Shown here: one piece after another, positions 54,951 through 64,000 of the stretch
Position numbering within the stretch: position 1 is the stretch's first letter
Layout: the number at the start of each line of letters is the position of its first letter
NCBI GenBank assembly: GCA_947650285.1
Contig: CANTFL010001475.1
Span: 434,001-498,000, forward strand
From: Hyaloperonospora brassicae
Lineage: Eukaryota; Oomycota; Peronosporomycetes; Peronosporales; Peronosporaceae
Length of the DNA: 64,000 nt
Direction: 5' to 3'
Translations under genes and position numbers: made by a program
Notes under the pieces: generated by a model
What the model saw: the letters and a program-made list of their open reading frames with translations, nothing else
Told to the model about the DNA's origin: nothing
Database searches by the model: none

Positions 54951-55280
54951 AAGTTGCCGTCGCAGTTGCAATCGATTCTGCATTCTTTGTCTCACGAAGA
55001 ACTTCTTTAAATTGTCCCAAGCTACTGCCGTTGACTTCGCCGTGCGCCAATTGACTGAATATTTGGGCTGATTATTGTAAACACAATCGCACAGTCCTTG
55101 ATGTCGTTGACTTTCCAGGTTGACGCGGCTGCGTCTGCTTCTTCTGGGGCCTTTATAGCGTCCAAATCTTTAATAATCCCTCCTTTGCCGCCCTCATCCT
55201 CGCGTTGAATTTCCACACAAACTACATGTCTACACGAAGGATGTCGCTCGCGTACGACGTGGTTGGGAATATAAACCTTC

Positions 55281-55522
55281 TGACTTTTGGTAGAATCCAA
55301 GTGCGAGGTAGGGTAGAAAAGCTAAGAAGAAGGCAAAATGGAAAGTGAATTATCATCTAGCTAGGTCCTTAGTTCGTCTCTTTGTACTACTCCAAGCCTA
55401 TCGATATCGACTCGTTGATGTCAGTAACAAAACGATGAGTCGATCCCATCGTTACACACAATCATTCACTTTCGTATTTGTCATGTAATCACTAGCACCC
55501 CATACAACAACATTACTAATAT
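55281..55522 (-). repeat. copia 5' LTR
   Basis: Partner of 50651-50892. Together they give about 97% identity by eye, which indicates a relatively recent insertion despite the broken coding region. Confidence 0.88.
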
Positions 55523-55557
55523 GCGGTTGTTGTACAAGACGTGCTACTGCAACTTAC

Positions 55558-55722
55558 CTTTATGCTTAAGTGCGAGGAAACGAGATTTGACAGCGAATTG
55601 AATACACCCATATTGACTCGCGCAGTTGGTAAATCAAGTTTTGATTGTGTAGGAATCTCCATTCGTTGTGGCTCAGCGAGCTTGTTCACGACGTGCTTGC
55701 TGCTTAGACGATCGACCCGTAG
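55558..55722 (-). CDS. possible host exon upstream of the copia-bearing intron
   Basis: The minus-strand frame LSSKHVVNKLAEPQRMEIPT, QSKLDLPTARVNMGVFNSLS, NLVSSHLSIK ends exactly at a consensus donor AAG|GTAAGT (55558/55557). Without the copia element the intron to the acceptor at 50616 would be about 70 bp, a usual oomycete size. The upstream limit is a stop near 55725, so the true exon start is unknown. No family recognised. Confidence 0.35.
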
Positions 55723-58178
55723 TCATTGCTTGTGCCCAGTAAAAGCTCAGCGAGTTCAACAGCAAATCATTTTCGGAATCATGAGCTAAAGGAACAAATT
55801 CCTTTACTGTGGTATCTTGCTAGCATCGATCTTTTTAGCTGTTATTTTCGTGCGTCGGCGTCGGCATCGCATTGAAGATGGCTTCGATATACTCTTTCAA
55901 TTGGTGAAAATTGCAAACTTCTTGTTGGTTTCAATATGCAGATACCGTCACCCGGCAGCGCGTTGCTCTGATTTGTTAAAAATCACAGGTTGCGTTCCAC
56001 GCGTTTCCGTGTTGTCGAACGACCGATAGTGCTGATGTTGATTAATGACTGGTCGGTAAGCCTGCGGAAAAGTTGGCAAAGTCGTGGGTTTGGCTGTTGC
56101 AACCGAGTACGTCCGTCGGGGATCCTTGCGATGGTAGATGATCGAACTGTCAATACAAAGAGAAAAAATATTGGCGTAGATGGGCGTAAATAATGGGGAG
56201 CGAGAGTGGCTGGTTGATGCGGAAGCAATGTGGCAAATTTCTCGCAAGTTTCAGCCTATACGCGTCTAATCAAACGCATGCTGCATTGGCTCTTCGAGAT
56301 GGTAATTTAAGTCACATATCGGTGGATCAATTTATTGGGAGTTTAGTCGCACATCAAGCCTTTGCAGCGTCGAGATCTATACATGTCAACGCCTGATGCA
56401 CCGATGGCGGGTGTTTGATTTAGCGTATAATGCTGCGTCTCGATAGCACATGCGTCTAATCACTCCAAATTTACCGGACTGTAGCGATGTATGTATGTTT
56501 GATGCATGTTCACGTTTTCACTTCGTCTTTGTGTTTGAATTATATTCACCGTTGCGCTTGAGAATTAAAATGCTTCAGGTGTAAATTCGTCTGGTCCGCC
56601 AAGTTGCAATAGGACGCTGCTTGTGCAGACCTTGGCAGCTCGTGCTTTAATCAGTTATATGTTTTTATAGGTAAGCTAAACTTTACTGTTCTTGAGTAGC
56701 GCGACAACAATCAGTGCGGTATGAATGAGACACACGTATCTCGCGTATTGTACATTTTAATTTTACCATCAGAGTTGGTTTTGAAGTAAATTTAGGACTA
56801 CGAAAAAATAGCAATGCGGTCGCTATTTGGTGTGTATTTAAAATGGTGTATCTGAGCCGGTTTAGGCAAATTAAATGTGTGCTTACAATCGATGATTGCT
56901 TGAACTTCGAGCACATACTGCCCCATCTTGTATTTTAATGTAACAAGTCTAATTATCATAGCATACAGTTATCGTTAGGTTAAAAATGGAGGCAGCAGTA
57001 AAAGAGTCTACACCCGAGTATTAACTCAGGGATCTAGACGATGTGTACTAATTAAGTACGCTGTGTTCACTACATTTGTAAAAAATATGCCTTATATCGA
57101 AAGCTATAGTATTGTTTTCGTATGGACTAAGGTTTTTCCTACTTACCGTGAATATGCAAAAAAGGCCTGGTTTTATATAATGCTTTCTTGTATCTCACAG
57201 ACACGGACTATGTTATATGCATTGGCACTATTACCATATATTCTCGATGATGGTTGAGCGCTCTATCACCAATTGTTGTTGGATAGACTTCTTAATGCTA
57301 CCTCTGATTCAACGTCTGTGCTCCACCCATTGTGGTATCGGTTGTCAAAACTTGTTAAGGTAGAGACAGTATTCTATAAGTGTCTTGCGCAGTCCAGTGC
57401 TTGGTCCGTGGGGACCTACTAGCTAGGAATACACCACTACGCTGAATGTGCTGGTGACTGTATTAAATGGCAGCTCGGAAAAATGACCTTTTGAACGAGC
57501 TGGTGCTATTAATTTAATGTGCCGTGTCAGATTAAGAATGACTTAATTCGCGACGGCAAGTAGTTATTAGACAAAGACCGCTGCATTGTTTACTACGTAC
57601 GTCAAAACAATTTAGTCGACATTTGACTATTACTGTTTGGAAAGAGCAATTTGCACGTGCCTCAGCTCGGCTTTTTGGCGATTCTATTTAAGTAAGCAAA
57701 TAGAGTAATTATTTGATAATCAGCTAGTATTGTACAGAGTCTGGGTCGCCGACGCTACTTAGTGTTCCTAGACTGCGAATGGACTCCCACCAACAATAAA
57801 CATTTCTTTGTAAAATGTAAACAGAAGATCTTTTCCATACTTTGTAAGTTCAGATTTTCGTTTCTTGCCAAACGGAATGAGCTTAACATCGATGTCTGCA
57901 TAATTGTAGGGTACCATAACCAGCGTTACTATCGATGTGGTCGAAGATTACATTGGGGTCTCAGACGGTGCTGCTCTCCAAGATACTATGTCTGAGTTGT
58001 ACATCTACCATGTATTAATTCCGGCCGTTTCAAGCCTCCTTCGGCTCTCCTTGCCCCGTGCTTCCCTTGTCTGCCCGACCTGCTTTTGACGCGCTTTGCG
58101 AGGTGAGCCCGCCTCAGACGCTAGTATTTATGTCGAAGTGTGGTGTGTTCCATTTTCTCCTCCTCAGCAACTCCGTAG
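55723..58178. other. intergenic region, no confidently supported gene
   Basis: A plus-strand frame near 55817 encodes a hydrophobic helix followed by basic residues (LASIFLAVIFVRRRRHRIED), which could be a membrane-exon remnant. Minus-strand ORFs at 55948-56247 are alternatives. Nothing recognised. Confidence 0.4.
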
Positions 58179-58373
58179 ATGGAAGATTCTCGTCTACATC
58201 AATGTGTGGCTGAGGCAGTAAACCCCTATCGAGCCCTTCTCTTCCCCATTACATGTCCTGGCCGTTTTCTATACACCTGGATCCAGCACTATGCGTCACA
58301 GCTCAGTCGGCGACCCCTACGTGGGGATCGCCAAGCGTTGCCTGATGTCGGCCGATCGACGTGTAATAAGTAA
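58179..58373 (+). CDS. small ATG-initiated ORF of unknown function (64 aa)
   Basis: ATG at 58179 (MEDSRLHQCVAEAVNPYRAL, then LFPITCPGRFLYTWIQHYAS). Locally GC-rich compared with its flanks. No motif recognised. It could be a small gene or a fragment. Confidence 0.2.
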   Translation: MEDSRLHQCVAEAVNPYRALLFPITCPGRFLYTWIQHYASQLSRRPLRGDRQALPDVGRSTCNK

Positions 58374-58664
58374 AGTAATGTCACGAGAAATTCGGTATTT
58401 TGCGTGTACTTCCCCCTTGACCTGTAAGATTGTACTAGACTGTCAGAAATGCTAAGTGCGATTATAGTATGAAGATGTTTTAAAGTAGATAAATGAGGAT
58501 TACGTAGAGTTAGCGGTGGTAGGGCGGGGCTTACATCGGCGAAGCGGTCTCTGTAGCTAGTCGCATATAGGTTTTCCCGTCTTCTTGCGCACAATTGTTG
58601 ATTAAGTGCAAATGAAAGTTTGAATATCATTTGGCGAGCTTACAGAACTCAAAATGACCGATTG

Positions 58665-59196
58665 TGTAGCGGAGCTACACATCTCGTTAAGTCAGAGGAA
58701 GACTTTAACGCTCTACGAGCAACTTTGGTTCTACAAACCCGACTCAAAGAGTCAACAGCTCAGAGAGCTAAGGTTTGGTTCAAAGAACCCGACTCAAAGA
58801 GTCAACAAGCTCATGAGAACTTACGGTCCCTGTTCCAGGGGGACCAAACGGTTCAGAGAATCGACGCACATAGTGCACAAGGAGTAGCTGTCTTAACAAA
58901 GCGTTGCTATATTCTCAACGATCACATGACGCCTCAAAGAGGCACATGTCTATCGGATTAAAATGGGAACTGAATTTTATTTCTTCTTTTTACCTAGAAG
59001 AACACCTTAGAACAACGTAATTATCCTACTCGCTAATGTCCTAAATAAACCTCTCAAAAGATATCGTAATCAATGGTTGATAGACATCAGTATTCAACAA
59101 TTGATACTGTGTTCTAATATTACTTTAAAGGGGATCACATCCCTTGTGTGCACCACACCTATAGTCCACTACCAGTTGACGTGTAACCCCGTTACA
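58665..59196 (-). repeat. 3' LTR of gypsy copy D (532 bp)
   Basis: Plus-strand reading starts TGTAGCGGAGCTACAC and ends CCCCGTTACA. It is inverted relative to the copy A LTR. It holds a series of tight hairpins: TGTAGC/GCTACA, GACTC/GAGTC twice, GGTTC/GAACC, CCCTG/CAGGG and GCCTC/GAGGC, mostly with 3-nt loops. Confidence 0.85.
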
Positions 59197-59303
59197 CCTT
59201 CTCCCAACAGACTGACGTTACAATAAAACGTCAATCGAATTCTTTTTCCGCAGAGGACGGTGTGTATGTGCTCAATCTTTACGGTTGGCAAACACACAAT
59301 ACC

Positions 59304-60100
59304 ATGGCATCGCCACCCCACGAGTCCACGACTCTCTCTTTATGCCTCGGCATTGATGTGAAGGTAGATAATGGTAGCGATACCGATATCCATGGTGAAG
59401 AAAGGACAAAGTCCGACTCACCAGTGCAACAGGCACCGCCTTATACTGCACCAAACCCATTTGCCGAGCTTGGCGAAGCCAACGCGCCATTGGCGCCGTA
59501 TCAAACACTTATCGTGGGCGATGCCATTATCACCAAGCCGCTCGACGAGCAACAACAGTTGGTTATCCAACGAGAGGAGAGCGCTCAGTGCCGTATGAAG
59601 CTTGCTGCAACCCATGGGGGTCGTCGTGGCTATCTGTTTACTCCACTTGGTGTGGAAGAGCGTATACGCCAAACGACAGGCCGTTCTTTTGCAACGTGGT
59701 CTATTGGATCTGAGCCAACATCTTCTGATGAGGTGGAGAGTCGACAGGTACTTTGCGAGAGTAACCTGCAACATATCTTGACGACTTGGAGTCAGTAAAA
59801 GTTGCGACTTGACACGCAAGCGCGGGGTGCACCGGTTCCACCGATGGAGGGTATGCCCATCCTCCTATTCGCAGGCGAATCTCATGAAGAAGAAGATGAC
59901 AACGCTTCATTCGCTGGGTGCATCTAAAACGGCACCTCAGCAGCGTGTAATCTCTCAGATCAAGTGCCGATGTGGCAGGTGTTCGTCTAGAACGAAAGCT
60001 TCGGCATTATTACGCCAAGCTTAAGGCTAGAGACCAGTTGCGAACTCTCACACGCTACGCTCCCGCTGTGCCGGCTAATGTGGGTGTTGGTCAAGCGGTG
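59304..60100 (+). pseudogene. antisense gene of gypsy family 2, first ORF (copy D)
   Basis: ATG at 59304 in an ACCATGG context: MASPPHESTTLSLCLGIDVK, then VGDAIITKPLDEQQQLVIQR, GRRGYLFTPLGVEERIRQTT, GRSFATWSIGSEPTSSDEVE. The frame stops at 59798 (CAG-TAA), where copy A reads CAG-TAC and continues. The downstream part (GAPVPPMEGMPILLFAGESH) persists to about 59925, then decays. The N-terminal half is best preserved here, the C-terminal half in copy A. No known domain. Confidence 0.65.
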
Positions 60101-60193
60101 CCCAACTAATCACCTACCTCCACCACCATTGGTGAAGGTCGCTCTCGGTCGAGGGATGACCCTTGTTACGATGTTTAAGAACGTCAACGGCGT

Positions 60194-60652
60194 ATGGGTA
60201 ATCCTGCCGAAGGGGTATCTCAAACTCTTACGAGTTCTCCGAGTCCGGGTACCCTCGCCACTTTACCAAATACTGGTATTGACCCTGACGACGACGTCTT
60301 TTCAGAAGTCTCTCCACATGGAACTGGTGGTTCCCTTGCTCATCGAGAAGCGTCGGAGGTGGTCGGTATACCCAAGGAGGAGCATGAGAAGGTACTTCTT
60401 GATCTGAGTGGTCTCCGTGAGACATTAAGTAAGACCCAGAGTGCGCTTGACACGATGCAAGCCCGTGTTAAGGTGTTAGAGTTAGGCCAAGCCCGTGTCC
60501 AGGCATTGGAGTTGGGCCAAGCCCGGATGGAGTCTTTACTTATATCTCCTGATACGGATTCCGCAGCCGATGAAAAGACCAAATTACGCGATTTAATTCC
60601 CTCCAAGTTCACGTGGAACGGATCCCAATACGGCTTAAGCAAGTCTCCGTAA
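60194..60652 (+). pseudogene. antisense gene of gypsy family 2, coiled-coil second ORF (copy D)
   Basis: It starts with ATG 15 nt after a TAA, as in copy A. 152 codons: MGNPAEGVSQTLTSSPSPGT, later EEHEKVLLDLSGLRETLSKT, QSALDTMQARVKVLELGQAR, VQALELGQARMESLLI. This is a coiled coil with a 10-residue internal repeat, ending FTWNGSQYGLSKSP. It lies exactly opposite the pol linker and chromodomain (60228-60750 on -). Intact within itself. Confidence 0.5.
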
Positions 60653-60760
60653 AACATAGGGTGTGTGCGCAGTTTGCGCGGAAGGTTGAGCGTATACGCA
60701 GGTCCCTTCTTAGCGACGACCGTGAATGGTCCAATGAAGCGCGGACGCAACTATGTATTG
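60228..60760 (-). pseudogene. gypsy pol relic: GPY/F block, linker and chromodomain (copy D)
   Basis: From 60750 downward: RPRFIGPFTVVAKKGPAYTL, NLPRKLRTHPMFYGDLLKPY, a linker with AWPNSNAWTRAWPNSN repeats, then (shifted) GNHQFHVERLLKRRRRQGQY, QYLVKWRGYPDSENS. The repeats in the linker mirror the LELGQAR repeats on the opposite strand. Confidence 0.8.
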
Positions 60761-60907
60761 AAGACAGCAGACACTATATTTGTAGGTAGGATTTAGCATT
60801 GAGTAGAACTTGGTATCCGACCTCATAACGTTTAATACAACCTCTGTCTTTAGCATCAGCTTGTTTCTTCTGCTTGTCTTGGCTATCTGCCAGTCGTCAC
60901 GCAAAAT

Positions 60908-61590
60908 TTAGAAGACATTGAATCGCGTAGCGAGAAACTTGCTTACCTGATTTTGAATAGTAGCAGGGCTCGTATCAGCAAGCCGATCGGCAACTCCTAC
61001 CCCACCAAGCCCTGAACCACGTAGTGGTAGCGTTAACGGAACGCTAGGGTGTGTGAGACTGTTCACATATAACGGTGTGTAGTTGGGGGAGTCATGCACG
61101 GCGTCATACAACGCAAATTCGGCGACAGAGAGCATCGAATTCCAACATTGTGGTGTGTTAGCGCAAACACCGAGTAATATTTCACCAATGACGCGATTCA
61201 TTCGCTCGGTTTGACCATTCGTCTGCGGATGATTCGCTGTGGAAGTGTCCAAACGTGTGCCGAGCACCTTGAATATGGACTTCCGAAATTCCCAGTGAAG
61301 CGAGGATCTATATCAGAGACAATTGCCACATTCAAACCGTGTTGTCGAAACCCTCGATAGATAAACAGCGTAGCTGTACCTTCACCATCAATGATATCCC
61401 GCACCGCCGCTAAATAGGCTATCTTGCTCAAAAGGTCAACAAAGACCACGATACCCGTATTGTCATTCGCATCTTTTAGCAAACTGAACAATAAATCCAT
61501 GCTGATTGACTCCCAACACCTCGAAGTAACGACTTAGTAGACAGCGGCGGTGTCGCGTTAAGTGAGGGTTTTACCCGTTGAAAAGTTTCT
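60908..61590 (-). pseudogene. gypsy pol relic: integrase core (copy D)
   Basis: MDLLFSLLKDANDNTGIVVF, VDLLSKIAYLAAVRD and VAIVSDIDPRFTGNF (61500-61310) precede RLDTSTANHPQTNGQTERMN and RVIGEILLGVCANTPQCWNS (61267-61120). Catalytic contexts are visible, with a SDRD to SDID change. Frameshifts separate the two halves. Confidence 0.82.
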
Positions 61591-62261
61591 GTGGTGGAAT
61601 AATAATCACAATTTTCTTGTGATCCCGACTCTCCACTGGCTCCCGGACGACCTACTGACGGAGGGGGCACCCCGATTCCGTGTTCTGCATGTTCTTGCTC
61701 ACCTTGTGTACCCGTCGGTAGGGCGGGTTGCGCTCTTCTTGGTGGACTTGAGCTGAAATTGAAATTGGTCGTCTTAGGGATAGGTGTTGATCGGGTGGAA
61801 ATTCTTCACCCAGTCAACTTAGGTGCGGATCGCGTGGAAATTCTTCACTCAATCGCTTGTAACTGGATCGCTCTCCCAGAGTCGCTTTTGCCAGGGGTGA
61901 TGCTTGATACGCGAGCCTTCTGACCACTTGAGCCGTCTAGCGATCTTGAATCTGAACCGTAGGGTTCACTGCGTCCTATCGCAGTTGATGGGGGTGAGAA
62001 TTGACTTTCCGCCTGGCCAAAAAATCCAAGGGAGAAGTTTGCTGAGACGCGGGTGACTCTCTACTTAACGGGAGGCCAAAGATCCTGCCCGGGAGAAGTC
62101 GACGCGTGTCTTTCGCTGCAAATTATTCTGTTTAATTCCAACCAACCAAATCCAAACCCCATGACTATGCCTATCTGTTCTCTAGGTCACTTGTTGTGCA
62201 CCGCCTGTCTATGTCATTCATATCTTATCTCATGTGGTCCACAGCAGATAATCCGTAGTGG

Positions 62262-62332
62262 ATCGCCTCATTCCGGATCGCACAGTACCGGATCGCAGAG
62301 TTCCGGATCGCAAAATACCGGATCGCAGAGTA
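62262..62332. repeat. 15-bp CGGATCGCAnAGTAC tandem array
   Basis: Four to five units of CGGATCGCA(C/G/A)A(G/A)T(A/T)C in tandem. Homologous family 3 regions at 18240-18350 and 22195-22370 carry diverged versions. Position ahead of the gene suggests an LTR regulatory array (inference). Confidence 0.75.
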
Positions 62333-62621
62333 CCTTGGTGATCCAAAACTTCGATTGCAGATCGCTATCGGTCAATCGTCGATCCTTGACTATACTCCTT
62401 CTTGACCGTTAGATGGGTCACTCTGCATAATTTCCACAGTCATTTCCTGTCACTCAGTCGTGTTACACCATCATCCGTGCTAACGGGCCCATCTCCGTAC
62501 GCGCTCCACCAATCAAATTAATTTCGCACTTAAGGCGGATCGCGCGATCCATACTTCCGTCATTCTTTCTTCGCGCTTATTAACAATCGTCCCCTTCACC
62601 GGCGATTGATATACAGCGTCG

Positions 62622-63923
62622 ATGGAATGTGCACCAACAATGCCCATGGCTCCTGCATTACCTGCATCTTCCACCTTGGAGGCCGATAGCCCGATCCCGC
62701 CTTTTTCTCCGCCGCCGGGTTCACCCGTTAGAAAGCCAGTTGTGATTCAGTCGTCTCGGATGAGCGTTGCATCCTTGTTTGATCGCGATAGTTTGAATGC
62801 GTGGATCGCAGCACTCTACGATCAACTGGGTCTTCATGCTGCGGTTGTTGCAGACTACTACTCGTTGAAGGAGTTGTGTCGGGACCAGAAACTGCAGATC
62901 GACCGACTACAAACGAAGTTACAATAGTACGTCGAGCTCGCATCGCTCTTGGCGACCTATGTTCGGAAGCGTTATCTCGGTTTCTGGAATGATCTCCAAA
63001 ACATGATCAAGAGGTTGCACGGATTCCAGACGGATCAGGCGCGGCGCTTGAGCCAAGATCACGTGGTTAGAGAACTCAAGACACCTCTAATAGAAGCCGG
63101 AAGGAAATCAAAACAAGTCGATGATCGACGTATTCGTGATTCGTTAGTCGCCCAACAGAAAGTGGAAGCGTTGACTTCGCGCCTGGCTGCGGCGGAACAG
63201 TATCAGCGTGGCGATCTTCAAGCTGCATCAGACAAGTCATCCATGTACAAGAAACGCTTTCGCAAAGATGACAAGAAACTTGACACGGCCAGAATAGCAG
63301 TGGAAAACATGCCGAAGACATAGCAAGACCGCCTACGCGCACAAGAGTGCGTAGAGTTGGAGTTGAATCCGCTGCGATTGAACCTCGCGGACCGGGACGC
63401 CCAGGTGGATCGTCTGCAAAGTCAAGCATTGAACTTTTAAAAGCAGTATCTCTTGGCCGATCGCGATCGCGACACGATTCGGACTCACCTAACTTAATTG
63501 GCTTCTGGATAGCTCCGCCTTATTTCAAATGTACCTTACACGGCCTCCGCTACCGCACCAACCGGCAAGCGATCCAGGTCCACGGGTCCCAGTCTCCCTA
63601 TCAAGCGTCCCCGTAATGCGAAGCTGACGCAGGTCGGAACAGAATCGGTGATTACCTTTCGGGCCAAGTCAGCCGGTGAGTCTCCGCGGTCTACTGGACC
63701 AGTGCGATCTGCCAAATCTTCCGGATCTGATGGAATACCACGCGTCTCTACGCAACCTTCCGGATCAACTCGCTCGGACGGGTACACAGCAACGTCAGGA
63801 TTAGCACGGACTCCAACAACTCAAGGCACCGCGAGTAGAAAACGATCCTCCTCCCAAACAGTAAATAAGAGGGCCCAGCAGCTTCTGTCCAACGTTCTAC
63901 CTGTCCTCCCAAACAGTAAGTAA
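62622..63923 (+). pseudogene. family 3 plus-strand gene: Pro-rich start, coiled coil, Ser-rich linker (copy 3)
   Basis: MECAPTMPMAPALPASSTLE at 62622, then DRDSLNAWIAALYDQLGLHA and KELCRDQKLQIDRLQTKLQ-stop. It continues after the stop with FWNDLQNMIKRLHGFQTDQA, VEALTSRLAAAEQYQRGDLQ (to 63323). After another shift comes the Ser/Thr-rich SAGESPRSTGPVRSAKSSGS (63648-63923). Few breaks, so it is the best copy of this gene's N-terminal half. Gag-like or accessory role is inferred. Confidence 0.5.
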
Positions 63924-63951
63924 GAGGGCCCAGCAGCTTCTGGCCAGCGTT
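63838..63951. repeat. short direct repeat near window end
   Basis: The CTCCCAAACAGTAA-type block plus AGAGGGCCCAGCAGCTTCTG occurs twice in a row (63850-63895 and 63906-63950), a local duplication within the Ser-rich linker region. Confidence 0.75.
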
Positions 63952-64000
63952 CTACCGCTCTCCTATACAGAGTCGTTCGAATCCAGAAGAAGGTACTCTG

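Larger units (their letters stand above)
50651..55522 (-). mobile_element. Ty1/copia LTR retrotransposon, 4.9 kb, decayed coding region
   Basis: Direct repeats of about 240 bp bound the element (50651-50892 and 55281-55522). Minus-strand coding relics run in copia order: gag/protease (about 54900-54000), integrase (54000-53200), RT (52700-51950), RNase H (51900-50950). LTRs differ at only about seven positions by eye. The purine tract GAGGAAAGG (minus strand, about 50896) adjoins the 3' LTR. A clean target duplication is not readable; CGCA occurs near both borders. Confidence 0.88.
58665..61600 (-). mobile_element. Ty3/gypsy retrotransposon, copy D (family 2), 5'-truncated, inverted relative to copy A
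   Basis: On the minus strand: integrase, GPY/F block and chromodomain (61500-60228), then the antisense gene on + (59304-60652) and the LTR 58665-59196 at the far end. Same architecture as copy A. The element is truncated at about 61600, inside the integrase N-terminal region, where family 3-like sequence begins. Confidence 0.85.
61600..64000 (+). mobile_element. gypsy family 3 copy 3 (LTR-side region and plus-strand gene), cut by window end
   Basis: 61600-61960 resembles 17580-17900 and part of 21780-21900. A 15-bp GGATC array follows (62262-62332), then a coiled-coil gene from 62622. The element's pol is not in the window. In copy 2 the equivalent gene converges on a minus-strand pol. Confidence 0.5.

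Noticed and set aside
1..64000. tRNA or rRNA genes, CRISPR arrays, bacterial operons
   Set aside because: No cloverleaf with GTTCGA-type loop in context, no regular spacer array and no bacterial gene organisation. The content is eukaryotic.

Overview
The window looks like nuclear DNA of an oomycete (Peronosporales-type water mould or downy mildew). This is inferred from oomycete-style Ty3/gypsy, Ty1/copia, LINE and MULE relics, from GC-rich host genes with very short introns and tiny intergenic gaps, and from gene islands surrounded by repeat-rich, AT-richer DNA. No bacterial features, rRNA, tRNA or CRISPR were seen.

Layout: (1) 1-5078, the 3' part of a decayed gypsy element (copy A, 'family 2') with pol on + and a second gene on - next to its 3' LTR. 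(2) 5079-10377, host upstream DNA interrupted by a 4.2 kb MULE with 198/199 bp terminal inverted repeats and a perfect 9 bp target duplication. (3) 10378-15854, the only clear host gene island: a GON4-like SANT-domain protein (+), an RRM protein (-) and a METTL2/6-type tRNA m3C methyltransferase (+). The last two are divergent with 47 bp between start codons. (4) 15.9-35.4 kb, a graveyard of nested gypsy relics: a family 1 solo LTR; two family 3 copies, one carrying a mitochondrial insert with an nad4 motif; and family 1 copy C. (5) 36.0-38.8 kb, a LINE reverse-transcriptase relic. (6) 40237-47989, a complete family 1 gypsy element (copy B) with 438/437 bp LTRs and a 5 bp target duplication. 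(7) 50.6-55.5 kb, a copia element on -, apparently inside a host intron. (8) 58665 to about 61.6 kb, gypsy copy D (family 2), inverted relative to copy A. (9) 61.6-64 kb, the start of another family 3 copy.

Three points stand out. First, gypsy element B is packed from LTR to LTR with short perfect inverted repeats (arms 7-12 bp, loops mostly 0-10 nt), far denser than chance, some involving amino-acid changes. Second, each of the three gypsy families has a protein gene on the strand opposite pol, lying between the pol 3' end and the terminal LTR and converging on pol. In families 1 and 2 its coiled-coil segment overlaps the pol linker antisense. In copy B the antisense ORF is the only long structural ORF still uninterrupted, and a protein-level match survives in decayed copy C. 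Third, the copia insertion leaves an apparent ~70 bp intron when removed. Coordinates of decayed copies are approximate. Every functional call rests on reading the sequence, with no database search.
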